A stretch of DNA of 13,801 nucleotides from Prevotella sp. (GTDB lineage Bacteria > Bacteroidota > Bacteroidia > Bacteroidales > Dysgonomonadaceae), in assembly GCA_031260865.1 (NCBI GenBank), contig JAISKQ010000328.1, positions 1 through 13,801 of the forward strand, written 5' to 3'. Position numbers and translations under genes: made by a program. This document shows positions 6,637 through 13,801 of this stretch, piece by piece. Position 1 is the first letter of the stretch, and each line of letters starts with the position of its first letter. Under the pieces are notes generated by a model. It saw nothing but the letters and a program-made list of their open reading frames with translations, was not told where the DNA came from and did not search any database.

Positions 6637-6644
6637 TAAATTTG
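6637..6644 (+). promoter_or_regulatory. -7 element for cinA
   Basis: TAAATTTG matches TAnnTTTG and predicts a start near 6650, giving a leader of roughly 30 bases. No TTTG is at the right -33 distance (a TTTG at 6623 is too close). Confidence 0.5.
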
Positions 6645-6681
6645 CAGATCATTGAAAAAAACGTGAATAACTACATAAACA

Positions 6682-7908
6682 ATGAAAGCAGCGATAGTTA
6701 CAATAGGCGATGAAATCCTTATAGGACAGATAGTTGATACCAATTCCGCATGGATAGCAGGCAAGCTTACCTTGGCAGGTTTTGAGGTGGAAGAGATGCA
6801 GTCGATAGGTGACAACGCCCAACAAATAAAAGATACGATAGATGATGTTTCCCAACGGGCGGATGTTATCTTAATGACCGGAGGACTGGGACCTACAAAA
6901 GATGACATCACCAAGAAAACTCTTTGTGAATATTTCGGTACGACGCTCGTGTTTGATGATTCGGTGCTGGAAAATATACAGGAGGTTATATCCCATTTCA
7001 CCTCTTTGAATGAGCTGACCCGTAATCAGGCTTATGTTCCCAAAGATTGCACGGTTATCCAGAATAAGGTAGGTACAGCTCCTGTCACTTGGTTCGATTA
7101 TAACGGAAAAGTGCTGGTCTCGATGCCCGGGGTGCCTTATGAGATGAAGTATGTCATGGAAAATGAGATTATTCCCCGTTTACAAGACAAATTTGACCCT
7201 GAAGCATATCTCAAACGCGTGTTTATTGTAAAAGGCTATACAGAATCCGCTTTGGCGATGCGCATCGCCGATTTTGAAAATAATTTGCCGGAAGGGTTTG
7301 GTTTGGCATACCTGCCATCGCCGGCGTTAATGAAATTGCGCCTGTTTGTAAGGGGAGAGCATCGCTCGCGAGAAATGGACGAACAGGTAAAGAAATTACA
7401 TGACATTCTGGGTGATGCCATCGTTGCCGAAAAAGATATGACCGCCGAGAAAATTCTTGGGGAACAGCTCTTTGAAAAAGGGCTTACTATAGGAACCGCC
7501 GAGAGTTGCACGGGTGGAAATATAGCGCAGATGATAACGTCCATACCCGGCTCTTCCCGCTATTTTAAAGGCGCTGTTGTGTCTTATGCCAACGAAGAGA
7601 AAGTAAATATCCTGCAAGTTTCACCGGAAGACTTGGATAGATTCGGAGCTGTGAGCGAAGCCGTAGCCATAGAAATGGCAAGAGGAGCGCAAAGAGTATT
7701 GAATGTGGACTGTTCGATAGCCTCCACAGGCATTGCCGGACCCGACGGCGGCACGGACGAGAAGCCCGTGGGCACTGTCTGGATTTGTACTACGTACAAG
7801 GATAAATATATTGCTAAAAAGTACCAACTTGGCAAGTACCGCGAATCCAATATCATGCGCGCGTCAAATCACGGGATGCTGCAATTGTTGGATATGATAA
7901 GTGAATAA
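6682..7908 (+). CDS. cinA: CinA: NMN amidohydrolase / ADP-ribose pyrophosphatase-like protein
   Basis: 408 residues, the standard length for two-domain CinA. The N-terminal MoCF-biosynthesis (COG1058) domain covers about 1-170 and shows IVTIGDEILIGQIVDTNS and GGLGPTKDD. A middle linker domain is followed by the C-terminal CinA domain (about 255-405) with GTAESCTGGNIAQMIT, SYANEEK and STGIAGPDGGTDEKPVGTVW. In characterised homologues the C-terminal domain deamidates nicotinamide mononucleotide to nicotinic acid mononucleotide for NAD recycling, and the N-terminal domain hydrolyses ADP-ribose. The old 'competence/damage-inducible' name comes from Gram-positive species. Cytoplasmic. tcdA follows 33 bases later, probably on the same transcript. 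Confidence 0.95.
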   Translation: MKAAIVTIGDEILIGQIVDTNSAWIAGKLTLAGFEVEEMQSIGDNAQQIKDTIDDVSQRADVILMTGGLGPTKDDITKKTLCEYFGTTLVFDDSVLENIQEVISHFTSLNELTRNQAYVPKDCTVIQNKVGTAPVTWFDYNGKVLVSMPGVPYEMKYVMENEIIPRLQDKFDPEAYLKRVFIVKGYTESALAMRIADFENNLPEGFGLAYLPSPALMKLRLFVRGEHRSREMDEQVKKLHDILGDAIVAEKDMTAEKILGEQLFEKGLTIGTAESCTGGNIAQMITSIPGSSRYFKGAVVSYANEEKVNILQVSPEDLDRFGAVSEAVAIEMARGAQRVLNVDCSIASTGIAGPDGGTDEKPVGTVWICTTYKDKYIAKKYQLGKYRESNIMRASNHGMLQLLDMISE

Positions 7909-7941
7909 TATTAAAACAGAAGAGCTAAGACCATAAAAGAA

Positions 7942-8754
7942 ATGGGCATAGAAAAAGGAATTTTTAAACGTACCGAACTATTATTAGGCAATACGTTGAT
8001 GGATAAGATTGCCGCTACACGTGTTATTATATTCGGCGTGGGGGGCGTGGGTAGCTGGTGTGCCGAAAGCCTCGTGCGATCAGGTATCAGACAGCTCACA
8101 ATCGTAGATTCGGATCGTATTTGCGTGACCAATATCAATCGCCAGTTGATGGCTACCACCAAAACAGTAGGTCAGGTAAAAGTAGATGTCCTTAAAGAAC
8201 GTTTGATTGACATCAATCCCAAAGCCGAAATTACAGCCATCCAACAAATATACAGCGCCGAAACATCAGACTCGTTCCAGCTTGATACTTACGACTATAT
8301 TCTTGACGCCATCGACAGCCTCGAAAACAAGGCGCATCTGATACGCACCGCGACCCGTACCGGAAGCAAGTTATTTTCATCGATGGGCGCTGCGTTGAAA
8401 ATGGATCCTGCCAAAATTCAGGTAGCCGAGTTTTGGAAAGTAAAAGGTTGCCCCTTGGGAGCCGCGCTAAGGCGGAAAATGAAAAAAGGCGAAAAACCTG
8501 CTAAAAAGTTCTTATGTATATATAGTGAGGAAGTATTGGAAAATAAGGGTGTAAACTCATCGTGTGGAACAGACAAGTGTCTTTGCCCTCACAACGAGAA
8601 AGGACCTGGAAATAAAGAACTTGTGAACCACGAATGGTGCAGCATGAAAGCGCAGATAAATGGGACACTCGCGCATACAACCGCTATTTTCGGGTTCACA
8701 CTGGCAGGATTGGTGATGCAAGATATTTGTAAAGAAAATCAACCCTTAGTATAA
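7942..8754 (+). CDS. tcdA: tRNA threonylcarbamoyladenosine dehydratase (TcdA/CsdL)
   Basis: 270 residues, E1/ThiF-MoeB superfamily. The ATP-binding loop is G32-V-G-G-V-G37 after strand RVIIF, followed by the acidic DSDRICVTNINRQ segment; the TcdA-type LDAIDSLENKAHLI and SMGAALKMDPAKI motifs are present. The enzyme uses ATP to cyclise t6A at position 37 of ANN-decoding tRNAs into ct6A. An unusual feature is a Cys cluster, C208, C213, C215 and C233 (SCGTDKCLCP ... WC), in the region before the C-terminal INGTLAHTTAIFGFTLAG helix; this could be a zinc site and separates it from the E. coli-type protein. It is convergent with ppa, the two stops being about 31 bases apart, with only a weak AGGG/CCCT hairpin at 8775-8786 between them. 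Confidence 0.9.
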   Translation: MGIEKGIFKRTELLLGNTLMDKIAATRVIIFGVGGVGSWCAESLVRSGIRQLTIVDSDRICVTNINRQLMATTKTVGQVKVDVLKERLIDINPKAEITAIQQIYSAETSDSFQLDTYDYILDAIDSLENKAHLIRTATRTGSKLFSSMGAALKMDPAKIQVAEFWKVKGCPLGAALRRKMKKGEKPAKKFLCIYSEEVLENKGVNSSCGTDKCLCPHNEKGPGNKELVNHEWCSMKAQINGTLAHTTAIFGFTLAGLVMQDICKENQPLV

Positions 8755-8785
8755 CCGCCGATGCGCGATATAACAGGGTTTTCCC

Positions 8786-9409
8786 TTATTTAGCATTCCT
8801 GTAATTATTGTCGTAATCTTGTATCGCCCGGCGTATTACTTCATGCGCCATTTTTACATCGTAGATACCGGTAAGGATACAACGAGGCGATTTGTCGTTT
8901 GGAAGATCTTTGTAAGTGGTGAAGTAGTGTTTAAGCCTGTCGATAACCATGGTAGGTACATCCGAAATATTTTTGTATGAACCATAGATGGCGTCGTTTT
9001 CCAATACGGCGATGAGTTTGTCATCGGCTTTGTTCTGGTCTAACAACCGAAATCCTCCGATAGGCCGCGCTTTAACGATGATGTCGCCATGCGTAATGTC
9101 TTTTTCGGTAAGTACGCAAATATCCACAGGGTCATTATCTCCATCAATGTCTGTTCTACCCAATTCATTATTTGTGAGTTCCGAAACTAACTTATCGCTA
9201 TAAGTTTGAGGAATGAACCCATACAAGGCGGGAATGATATTTGAATATTTTTGCGGACGGTCTATGCTCAGATAGCCTGTGTCCTTATCCACTTCATATT
9301 TTACGGTGTCGGTGGGTACAATTTCGATGAAGCATGTTACTACCTGCGGAGCATTATCCCCAACATTAATACCATGCCAAGGATGAGCTTTAAATTTACG
9401 GTTATTCAT
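8786..9409 (-). CDS. ppa: Inorganic pyrophosphatase, family I
   Basis: 207 residues. It hydrolyses pyrophosphate to phosphate in the cytoplasm, pulling nucleic acid, protein and lipid synthesis forward. The active-site pattern of soluble family I enzymes is complete: K37-Y-E39 with D41-K42 (VKYEVDKDTG), Y63-G-F-I-P, and the metal-binding acidic signature D91-N-D93-P-V-D96, spaced as D65/D67/D70 of the E. coli enzyme, plus HYFTTYKDL near the C-terminus. It is slightly longer than the E. coli enzyme (about 175 residues), with an N-terminal extension and a C-terminal helix. A minus-strand -7 element lies 37 bases upstream. Confidence 0.95.
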   Translation of the reverse strand: MNNRKFKAHPWHGINVGDNAPQVVTCFIEIVPTDTVKYEVDKDTGYLSIDRPQKYSNIIPALYGFIPQTYSDKLVSELTNNELGRTDIDGDNDPVDICVLTEKDITHGDIIVKARPIGGFRLLDQNKADDKLIAVLENDAIYGSYKNISDVPTMVIDRLKHYFTTYKDLPNDKSPRCILTGIYDVKMAHEVIRRAIQDYDNNYRNAK

Positions 9410-9446
9410 AATTTACTCTATGATATGTGTTATATATTAATTGTTG

Positions 9447-9454
9447 CAAAAATA
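9447..9454 (-). promoter_or_regulatory. -7 element for ppa
   Basis: Minus-strand TATTTTTG fits TAnnTTTG, with a predicted start near 9440 and a leader of about 30 bases. The -33 position holds TTTTAG instead of TTTG. Confidence 0.5.
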
Positions 9455-9514
9455 CATGAATATTTTCGTATCTCCTAAAAACAGATGGTAGTTAACAGTC
9501 AACAGAGAACAGCA

Positions 9515-9545
9515 AACCTCCCCTAAATTCCCCAGAGGGACTTTA
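9515..9545. repeat. Bacteroidota-style dispersed intergenic motif (CCTCCCCTAAATTCCCC...)
   Basis: CCTCCCCTAAATTCCCC followed by AGAGGGACTT is a partial palindrome (CCC against GGG arms). It resembles the CTCCCCTAAATCCCC/GGGGACTT sequences scattered between genes in many Bacteroidota genomes. Only one copy is in the window, so the repeat assignment rests on general familiarity. Confidence 0.4.
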
Positions 9546-9635
9546 ACCAAAGTAATATTTTTATATAAAAGTCGTGGCAATTGATTAAATTTTAAACAGT
9601 TTATGTGTAATCTAACTAAATCCTCAACTTTTCAT

Positions 9636-9643
9636 TATATTTG
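9636..9643 (+). promoter_or_regulatory. -7 element for the dCMP deaminase gene
   Basis: TATATTTG matches TAnnTTTG, 26 bases before the ATG at 9670, giving a leader under 25 bases. No -33 TTTG is recognisable. Confidence 0.5.
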
Positions 9644-9669
9644 TAACCGAATTTTTAGATGGCGATTCG

Positions 9670-10113
9670 ATGGAGGAAAACAAACAAAGATTGCTCGACG
9701 AGCGTTACATGAGGATGGCGGCTATTTGGGCTGAAAATTCATATTGCAAACGCAGAAAGGTAGGAGCGCTAATCGTTAAGGATAAAATGATTATATCCGA
9801 TGGATATAACGGGACTCCTTCCGGCTTTGAAAACGTATGCGAGGACGAGGATAATGAAACGAAACCATACGTTTTACATGCCGAAGCAAACGCGATCACA
9901 AAGGTTGCTTGTTCTCATAATAGTAGCTTAGGAGCGACAATGTATGTGACTACATCCCCTTGTATAGAATGTGCCAAACTGATAATCCAAGCAGGTATAA
10001 GACGAGTCGTTTATAATCAGAAATACAGGCGTACCGATGGCGCTTCTTTACTCGAACGGGCGGGCGTTGAAATCGTATATATAGAAATAGAAACAAATAC
10101 GGAGGAATTATAG
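9670..10113 (+). CDS. comEB: Deoxycytidylate (dCMP) deaminase
   Basis: 147 residues. It converts dCMP to dUMP, the thymidylate synthase precursor, in the cytoplasm. The zinc/catalytic motifs of the cytidine deaminase fold are intact: H70-A-E72 (HAEANAI, E72 as proton shuttle) and P97-C98-I-E-C101 (TTSPCIEC). The N-terminal KVGALIVKDKMIISDGYNGTPSGF is typical for dCMP deaminases and separates it from tRNA adenosine and riboflavin deaminases. comEB is the B. subtilis name and implies nothing about competence here. The stop is 6 bases before the next ATG, so it shares an operon with the S41 protease, a pairing I regard as common in Bacteroidales. Confidence 0.93.
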   Translation: MEENKQRLLDERYMRMAAIWAENSYCKRRKVGALIVKDKMIISDGYNGTPSGFENVCEDEDNETKPYVLHAEANAITKVACSHNSSLGATMYVTTSPCIECAKLIIQAGIRRVVYNQKYRRTDGASLLERAGVEIVYIEIETNTEEL

Positions 10114-10119
10114 ATACAG

Positions 10120-11838
10120 ATGGAAGAATACAAGGATTTACACAAAAGCGAAGAAGAAGCCGCAAAGGTTCCGTCAAGCAAAGACTCGGCGAAAAACCAG
10201 AAAAAAAGCAAAGGCATATTTATTTGGTTGCCGTTATGTATCGCCATCAGTATCGCGGTCGGTATTTTTATAGGAAACGCGTTCTCTATATTTGGCTCGG
10301 GACGTATTTGGTTTGGCAAAAGCAACAATAAACTGGAAACAATATTAGAGTATATCAATAAGTCGTATGTAGATACCGTCAATATAAACGACATGATAGA
10401 AGATGCCATACCTACCATCTTGGCAGGACTGGATCCTCACTCCGATTACATGTCGGCAGAAACAATGACGCGTAGAGGAGATGAACTGGAAGGGCATTTT
10501 AGCGGTATCGGTGTGGAATTTTTGATTCTGGATGATACGTTGACGGTAGTGAGCGCCATACAGGGAGGTCCGTCCGAAGCCGCGGGCATTATGGCGGGAG
10601 ATCGCATCGTCTATGTTAACGATACCCTGTTCTCGGGGAAAAAGATGACTGATAACACGGTATTCAACACCTTGAAAGGACCTAAAGGCACAAAAATAAA
10701 ATTGGAGGTAAGAAGAACGGGCAAGACGGAATTGATCCCTTTTGTTGTGACGCGGGCGGATGTCCCTGTCAAAAGCGTTGACGTCTCCTATATGATTGAC
10801 GATAAAATAGGATATATAAAAATAAGTAAGTTCGGCAGTACGACCTACAACGAGTTTATCAGCGCCATCGCTAAACTTAAAAGCCAGAAATGCGAGTCAT
10901 TTATTATCGACCTTCAGCAGAACACCGGAGGATACATGGAAGCTGCCATCATGATGGTGAATGAATTTCTGACAAACGGCAATCTGATAGTCTATACAGA
11001 AGGAAGGGCTTATCCGAGAGAAAATTATTACGCCGATAATTCCGGTACATGTAAAACAAATCAGGTCATTGTCCTTATGGACGAAGGCAGCGCTTCCGCC
11101 AGCGAAATCTTCGCCGGGGCGATACAGGACAACGATAGGGGACTGATTGTGGGACGCCGTTCGTTTGGTAAAGGGTTGGTTCAGACCCAATACAAGTTTG
11201 ACGACGGTTCCGCTCTTCGCCTGACCATCGCCAGATACCACACTCCATCGGGCAGGTGCATACAGAAAGCATACGAAAGAGGTGACCGCCAAAATTATAA
11301 CATGGATTTGTACAACCGATTCAATAGGGGAGAGTTTGATAACAGGGATAGTATAAAACTGGATAATCTCCCGCTGTTTCACACGCTCTCAGGAAGACCG
11401 GTATATGGGGATGACGGCATATTGTCCGATGTATTTATACCTCGCGACACAACAGGAGTCAATTCATATTACCTAAGAATTACTAACGCCGGACTTCTCC
11501 GCGAATACGGCTATGTATTAGCTGAAAAATACAGGGAAAAGCTGAAAAGCTTTAAGTCATGGAAAGATGCCGCAGCTTATCTTTCCTCTCAACCATTAGT
11601 GGATAATATTGTAGAATATGCTTACGCGAAAGGTATTCGCCGCCAACCATATCTGATAGAAGAATCCCGAAAGTTGCTGCAAACCCAGTTAGAAGCTTTC
11701 ATTATCCGCTATACCTTTGGCGAAGAAGGGTTCTATCAATTGTTTCAGAAGGATGATCTTACGATAAAGGAATCGGTGAAGCTGCTGAAAGCGAATAAGG
11801 CGACGCCTGAAGCTATTAAAAATAATCGCTATAAATGA
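10120..11838 (+). CDS. ctpA: S41 carboxyl-terminal processing protease (CtpA type)
   Basis: 572 residues. A charged cytoplasmic N-terminus (1-31) precedes one membrane helix (about 33-52), so the enzyme is anchored with its bulk in the periplasm. LDPHSDYMS opens the S41 region; a PDZ domain follows (about 118-210, with GIGVEFLILDDTLTVVSAI and GPSEAAGIMAGDRIVYVND). The protease core has S326 in GSASASEIFAGA as nucleophile and K351 in SFGKGLVQ as general base, 25 residues apart as in E. coli Prc, with Q355 also conserved. About 190 residues lie C-terminal to the core, as in Bacteroidota homologues. It should trim or degrade periplasmic proteins from their C-termini. No clear terminator follows. 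Confidence 0.94.
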   Translation: MEEYKDLHKSEEEAAKVPSSKDSAKNQKKSKGIFIWLPLCIAISIAVGIFIGNAFSIFGSGRIWFGKSNNKLETILEYINKSYVDTVNINDMIEDAIPTILAGLDPHSDYMSAETMTRRGDELEGHFSGIGVEFLILDDTLTVVSAIQGGPSEAAGIMAGDRIVYVNDTLFSGKKMTDNTVFNTLKGPKGTKIKLEVRRTGKTELIPFVVTRADVPVKSVDVSYMIDDKIGYIKISKFGSTTYNEFISAIAKLKSQKCESFIIDLQQNTGGYMEAAIMMVNEFLTNGNLIVYTEGRAYPRENYYADNSGTCKTNQVIVLMDEGSASASEIFAGAIQDNDRGLIVGRRSFGKGLVQTQYKFDDGSALRLTIARYHTPSGRCIQKAYERGDRQNYNMDLYNRFNRGEFDNRDSIKLDNLPLFHTLSGRPVYGDDGILSDVFIPRDTTGVNSYYLRITNAGLLREYGYVLAEKYREKLKSFKSWKDAAAYLSSQPLVDNIVEYAYAKGIRRQPYLIEESRKLLQTQLEAFIIRYTFGEEGFYQLFQKDDLTIKESVKLLKANKATPEAIKNNRYK

Positions 11839-11914
11839 ACGAATTATGCTATTCTTTTTCTATATGCTGTTAAATTATATCAGTTGACATAATATTTAGC
11901 GTTCACATTTTCTG

Positions 11915-11922
11915 TACCTTTA
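11915..11922 (+). promoter_or_regulatory. Weak -7-like element before the DUF1080 gene
   Basis: TACCTTTA differs from TAnnTTTG at the last base. A TTGACA at 11884 is 27 bases away, too far for either promoter type. It places a start about 25-30 bases before the ATG at 11956. Confidence 0.3.
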
Positions 11923-11955
11923 CACGTGTATTTTATTCATTAAACTTAAATCAAT

Positions 11956-13245
11956 ATGATGTTTACAGTAAAAATGCTGACCTTAAAAAGTCTATTCGCA
12001 TGTTCAATTACTGCCTTATCTTTCGTTTCATGCAACGGTGGCGCTCAGCAAAACACCCTTACCGAACAAGAAAAAGCAGATGGATGGCAGCTTTTATTTG
12101 ATGGAAAAACAATGTCCGGTTGGCGGGACTACAATGGTACAAGTCTTACCGAGCCATGGCATGTAGTTGATGGCTGTATCCAAGCCAATGGAAACGGCAG
12201 CGATGCCAGTGGGTATGTTGTAACGGAAAAACAATATGAAAACTTTGAACTTTCTTGGGATTGGAAATTGTCCAAAGGAGGAAATAGCGGGATGCTGTAT
12301 CATGTGGTGGAAAGACCGCAATATAAAGTCCCTTATGTGACCGGACCGGAGTATCAACTTATCGACGAACCTAATTTTCCTGAACCGATCGAGCCTTGGC
12401 AACGTCTGGGCGTGGATTATGCCATGTATCTTCCCGACACAACCCTAATGAAGGTAAATCCTCAAGGGGAATGGAACAATTCAAAAATAGTATTTGACAA
12501 TGGTCATGTGGAACATTGGCTGAATGGCGTTAAGATATTGGAGTTTGAAGCATGGACTGACGATTGGTTTGCCCGCAAAAACAGCGGAAAATGGGCTGAC
12601 GCTCCCGAATACGGATTGGCTAAAAAAGGTGTGATCTCTTTACAAGACCACGGATACCCGGCTTCATTCCGTAATATTAAGATTAAAGAGCTTCCTCGCA
12701 AGACTAAAGAAGTCACCCTGTTTAACGGTAAAGACTTGGAAGGCTGGCAAGCTTACGGAACTGAAAAATGGTATGTAAACAACGGGGTGTTGATTTGTGA
12801 AAGCGGTGCGGATAAACAATACGGCTATCTTGCCACACGCGATTATTACAATGATTTTGACCTGACTGTGGAATTTAAGCAGGAAGCCGATGGGAACTCC
12901 GGCGTATTTATCCGTTCATTCGTGGAAGAAGGAGCGAAAGTGAATGGCTGGCAGGTGGAAGTCGCTCCGAAAGGTCATGGAACAGGCGGTATTTATGAGT
13001 CTTACGGACGCGGCTGGCTCATCGAGATACCTAAAGAAAAAGAAGAAATATTAAATGTAAAAGACTGGAACACAATGCGTATCCTTGTGCAAGGCGATAA
13101 GGTTACCACTTGGCTGAACGGGCAGGAAATGGTAAACATCCAAGATGAAAAGATTGGCGCGGGTCAAGGACGTATTGCTTTACAGATACACGACGGAGGC
13201 GGCATAAAAGTATTGTGGCGCAACCTGAAAGTGAAGACCTTGTAA
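11956..13245 (+). CDS. Lipoprotein with two tandem DUF1080 (3-keto-disaccharide hydrolase) domains
   Basis: 429 residues. The N-terminus is a lipoprotein signal: a hydrophobic segment ending LSFVSC with C26 as likely lipidated residue. Further ATGs at 11959 and 11974 are possible starts; the last gives a more typical signal length. Domain 1 (about 42-250) opens with GWQLLFDGKTMSGWRDY and contains WDWKLSKGGNSGMLYHV and LQDHG; domain 2 (about 255-428) repeats the pattern with EVTLFNGKDLEGWQAY, VEFKQEADGNSGVFIRS and LQIHDGGG. DUF1080 proteins have a concanavalin-like jelly-roll fold, and some hydrolyse 3-keto-glycosides, so an outer-membrane or periplasmic carbohydrate role is likely. No SusC/SusD or other sugar genes are adjacent, so the substrate cannot be inferred. 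It is transcribed alone. Confidence 0.9.
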   Translation: MMFTVKMLTLKSLFACSITALSFVSCNGGAQQNTLTEQEKADGWQLLFDGKTMSGWRDYNGTSLTEPWHVVDGCIQANGNGSDASGYVVTEKQYENFELSWDWKLSKGGNSGMLYHVVERPQYKVPYVTGPEYQLIDEPNFPEPIEPWQRLGVDYAMYLPDTTLMKVNPQGEWNNSKIVFDNGHVEHWLNGVKILEFEAWTDDWFARKNSGKWADAPEYGLAKKGVISLQDHGYPASFRNIKIKELPRKTKEVTLFNGKDLEGWQAYGTEKWYVNNGVLICESGADKQYGYLATRDYYNDFDLTVEFKQEADGNSGVFIRSFVEEGAKVNGWQVEVAPKGHGTGGIYESYGRGWLIEIPKEKEEILNVKDWNTMRILVQGDKVTTWLNGQEMVNIQDEKIGAGQGRIALQIHDGGGIKVLWRNLKVKTL

Positions 13246-13300
13246 TTCCTTTTCAAAAAGTCACAACCAAAAAAGTTGTTGAAGAATGGCTCGTTGTTTA

Positions 13301-13576
13301 AAAAAAGGTGACAAAAGTAACAGTTTTCTCAGTTTACTGGAGTTCAAGAATTCAAGTTTACTAGCATGCTGGAACTCTTGTAAACTTGTAAACTCAAAAC
13401 TTAAAAGGTGACAAAAGTAACACTTCTCTGTCATCACCGCTTCGCGCCATTCTTCATTCATGATTTTTAATTTCTTATTCTTTATACTCATTACTTACTA
13501 CTCATAACTTAAAACTTAGAAAAAGTGACAAACGTAACAGTTTTCAGTCATCATCGCTTCGCGCCATTCTTCTTCA
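13301..13576. repeat. Three copies of a GTGACAAAAGTAAC-centred intergenic repeat
   Basis: Core copies are at 13308-13321, 13408-13421 (exactly 100 bases later) and 13525-13538 (GTGACAAACGTAAC), each an imperfect palindrome (GTnAC-AAAA-GTnAC) behind an A-run. Copies 2 and 3 are longer and continue for about 35 more bases through GTCATCA(C/T)CGCTTCGCG and CCATTCTTC (13403-13461 and 13520-13576). On the minus strand the long copies read as similar peptides (WREAVMTEKCYFCHL and WREAMMTENCYVCHF), but with an indel before them and no sign of a complete gene. Confidence 0.7.
13340..13388. repeat. Nested inverted repeats between GTGAC copies 1 and 2
   Basis: CAAGTTTAC (13353-13361) is inverted as GTAAACTTG (13380-13388), GAGTTC (13340-13345) as GAACTC (13372-13377), and AGCATGCT at 13363-13370 is a perfect 8-base palindrome. 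The two long pairings interleave rather than nest, so only one can form at a time. Confidence 0.55.
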
Positions 13577-13583
13577 TTTTCTC

Positions 13584-13611
13584 GTAACTTGTAACTTGTA
13601 ACTCGTAACTA
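13584..13611. repeat. Four tandem copies of a 7-base unit (GTAACTN)
   Basis: GTAACTT, GTAACTT, GTAACTC, GTAACTA in direct succession. A 7-base period can arise and change by replication slippage. Related ATAACTT/AAACTT words lie at 13505-13517. Confidence 0.75.
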
Positions 13612-13665
13612 TATCATCATTTCAAAGACCTTCTTGTTTCAATCGAATAGATAAAAGCTAAATCC

Positions 13666-13799
13666 GCTCTCTTTAGAGAGCCTATCTATATAGGCAGTAC
13701 GCTCAGCGTACTGTAAAAGAGCACCATCTTCTACCCCTTGCCTGCATCGCAGGCAAACTTGTTTATCTGACTAAAAAGGTATGCTCTCTAATGAGAGCA
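13666..13799. repeat. Row of five perfect short hairpins at the right edge
   Basis: H1 13666-13681 (GCTCTC/GAGAGC, loop TTTA), H2 13680-13695 (GCCTAT/ATAGGC), H3 13695-13713 (CAGTACGC/GCGTACTG, loop TCA), H4 13738-13756 (TTGCCTGC/GCAGGCAA, loop ATC) and H5 13782-13799 (TGCTCTC/GAGAGCA, loop TAAT). H1 to H3 abut; H3 to H4 and H4 to H5 are separated by 24 and 25 unstructured bases, so H3, H4 and H5 begin 43 and 44 bases apart. The stems differ in sequence but are all perfect, and H1 and H5 share the same stem. No gene overlaps it, and the array may continue past the edge. Confidence 0.7.
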
Positions 13800-13801
13800 G
13801 A

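Noticed and set aside
6579..7001. 140-codon minus-strand open frame over the cinA start
   Set aside because: It covers the cinA promoter and N-terminal MoCF domain on the opposite strand; serine/isoleucine-rich text without motifs marks it as a shadow.
8775..8786. Bidirectional terminator between tcdA and ppa
   Set aside because: The stem AGGG/CCCT is only 4 bp and touches the ppa stop codon; too weak to list as a feature.
10897..11382. 161-codon minus-strand open frame inside ctpA
   Set aside because: It is the antisense shadow of a well-supported S41 protease with intact catalytic motifs; its translation has no recognisable domain.
11884..11889. TTGACA as a classical -35 box for the DUF1080 gene
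   Set aside because: No TATAAT-like box lies 16-18 bases downstream, and promoters elsewhere in this window follow the Bacteroidota pattern.
13261..13491. Minus-strand open frame of 76 codons across the repeats
   Set aside because: It runs through two copies of the GTGAC repeat and the inverted repeats, has low-complexity K/L/S-rich text, no promoter and no domain; repeat DNA explains it better.
13666..13799. CRISPR array
   Set aside because: Hairpin spacing is fairly regular, but the palindromic stems differ in sequence from one to the next, so there is no repeated direct repeat, and no cas gene is in view.

Overview
The window looks like chromosome of a member of the Bacteroidales (phylum Bacteroidota). 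Many genes are preceded by the -7 element typical of that phylum (TAnnTTTG), one with a full TTTG/TAnnTTTG pair, rather than by -35/-10 boxes and strong Shine-Dalgarno sites. The gene content fits: a secreted M23 peptidase with a long Bacteroidota-type C-terminal part, a two-domain DUF1080 lipoprotein, and dCMP deaminase next to a carboxyl-terminal processing protease.

Layout. 1-2309 (minus): an M23 metallopeptidase gene followed by a hemolysin III/TrhA-type membrane protein cut by the left edge; they look like one operon behind a well-formed promoter. 2310-3330: an AT-rich stretch with a short orphan coding remnant and two overlapping small membrane-protein genes (zinc-ribbon TM2 protein and DUF2752 protein). 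3331-3900: a long non-coding region with a candidate rod-shaped, 6S-like small RNA on the minus strand, ending in a good intrinsic terminator. 3923-6570 (plus): a Ste24-type M48 protease, a small secreted protein built from five 20-residue repeats, and a secreted protein whose motif order suggests a caspase-fold (clan CD) cysteine peptidase. 6682-8754 (plus): cinA and tcdA, both housekeeping (damaged nucleotide/NMN metabolism and ct6A modification of tRNA). 8786-9409 (minus): family I inorganic pyrophosphatase, convergent with tcdA. 9670-11838 (plus): dCMP deaminase and an S41 C-terminal processing protease. 11956-13245 (plus): lipoprotein with two DUF1080 domains. 13246-13801: gene-free, full of short repeats and, at the right edge, a row of perfect small hairpins.

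Most genes are ordinary core functions. The parts worth a second look are the 6S-like RNA, the repeat-protein/caspase-fold pair, the small overlapping membrane-protein pair with the remnant beside it, and the hairpin row at the right end. I see no phage genes, transposase, CRISPR array, tRNA or rRNA.
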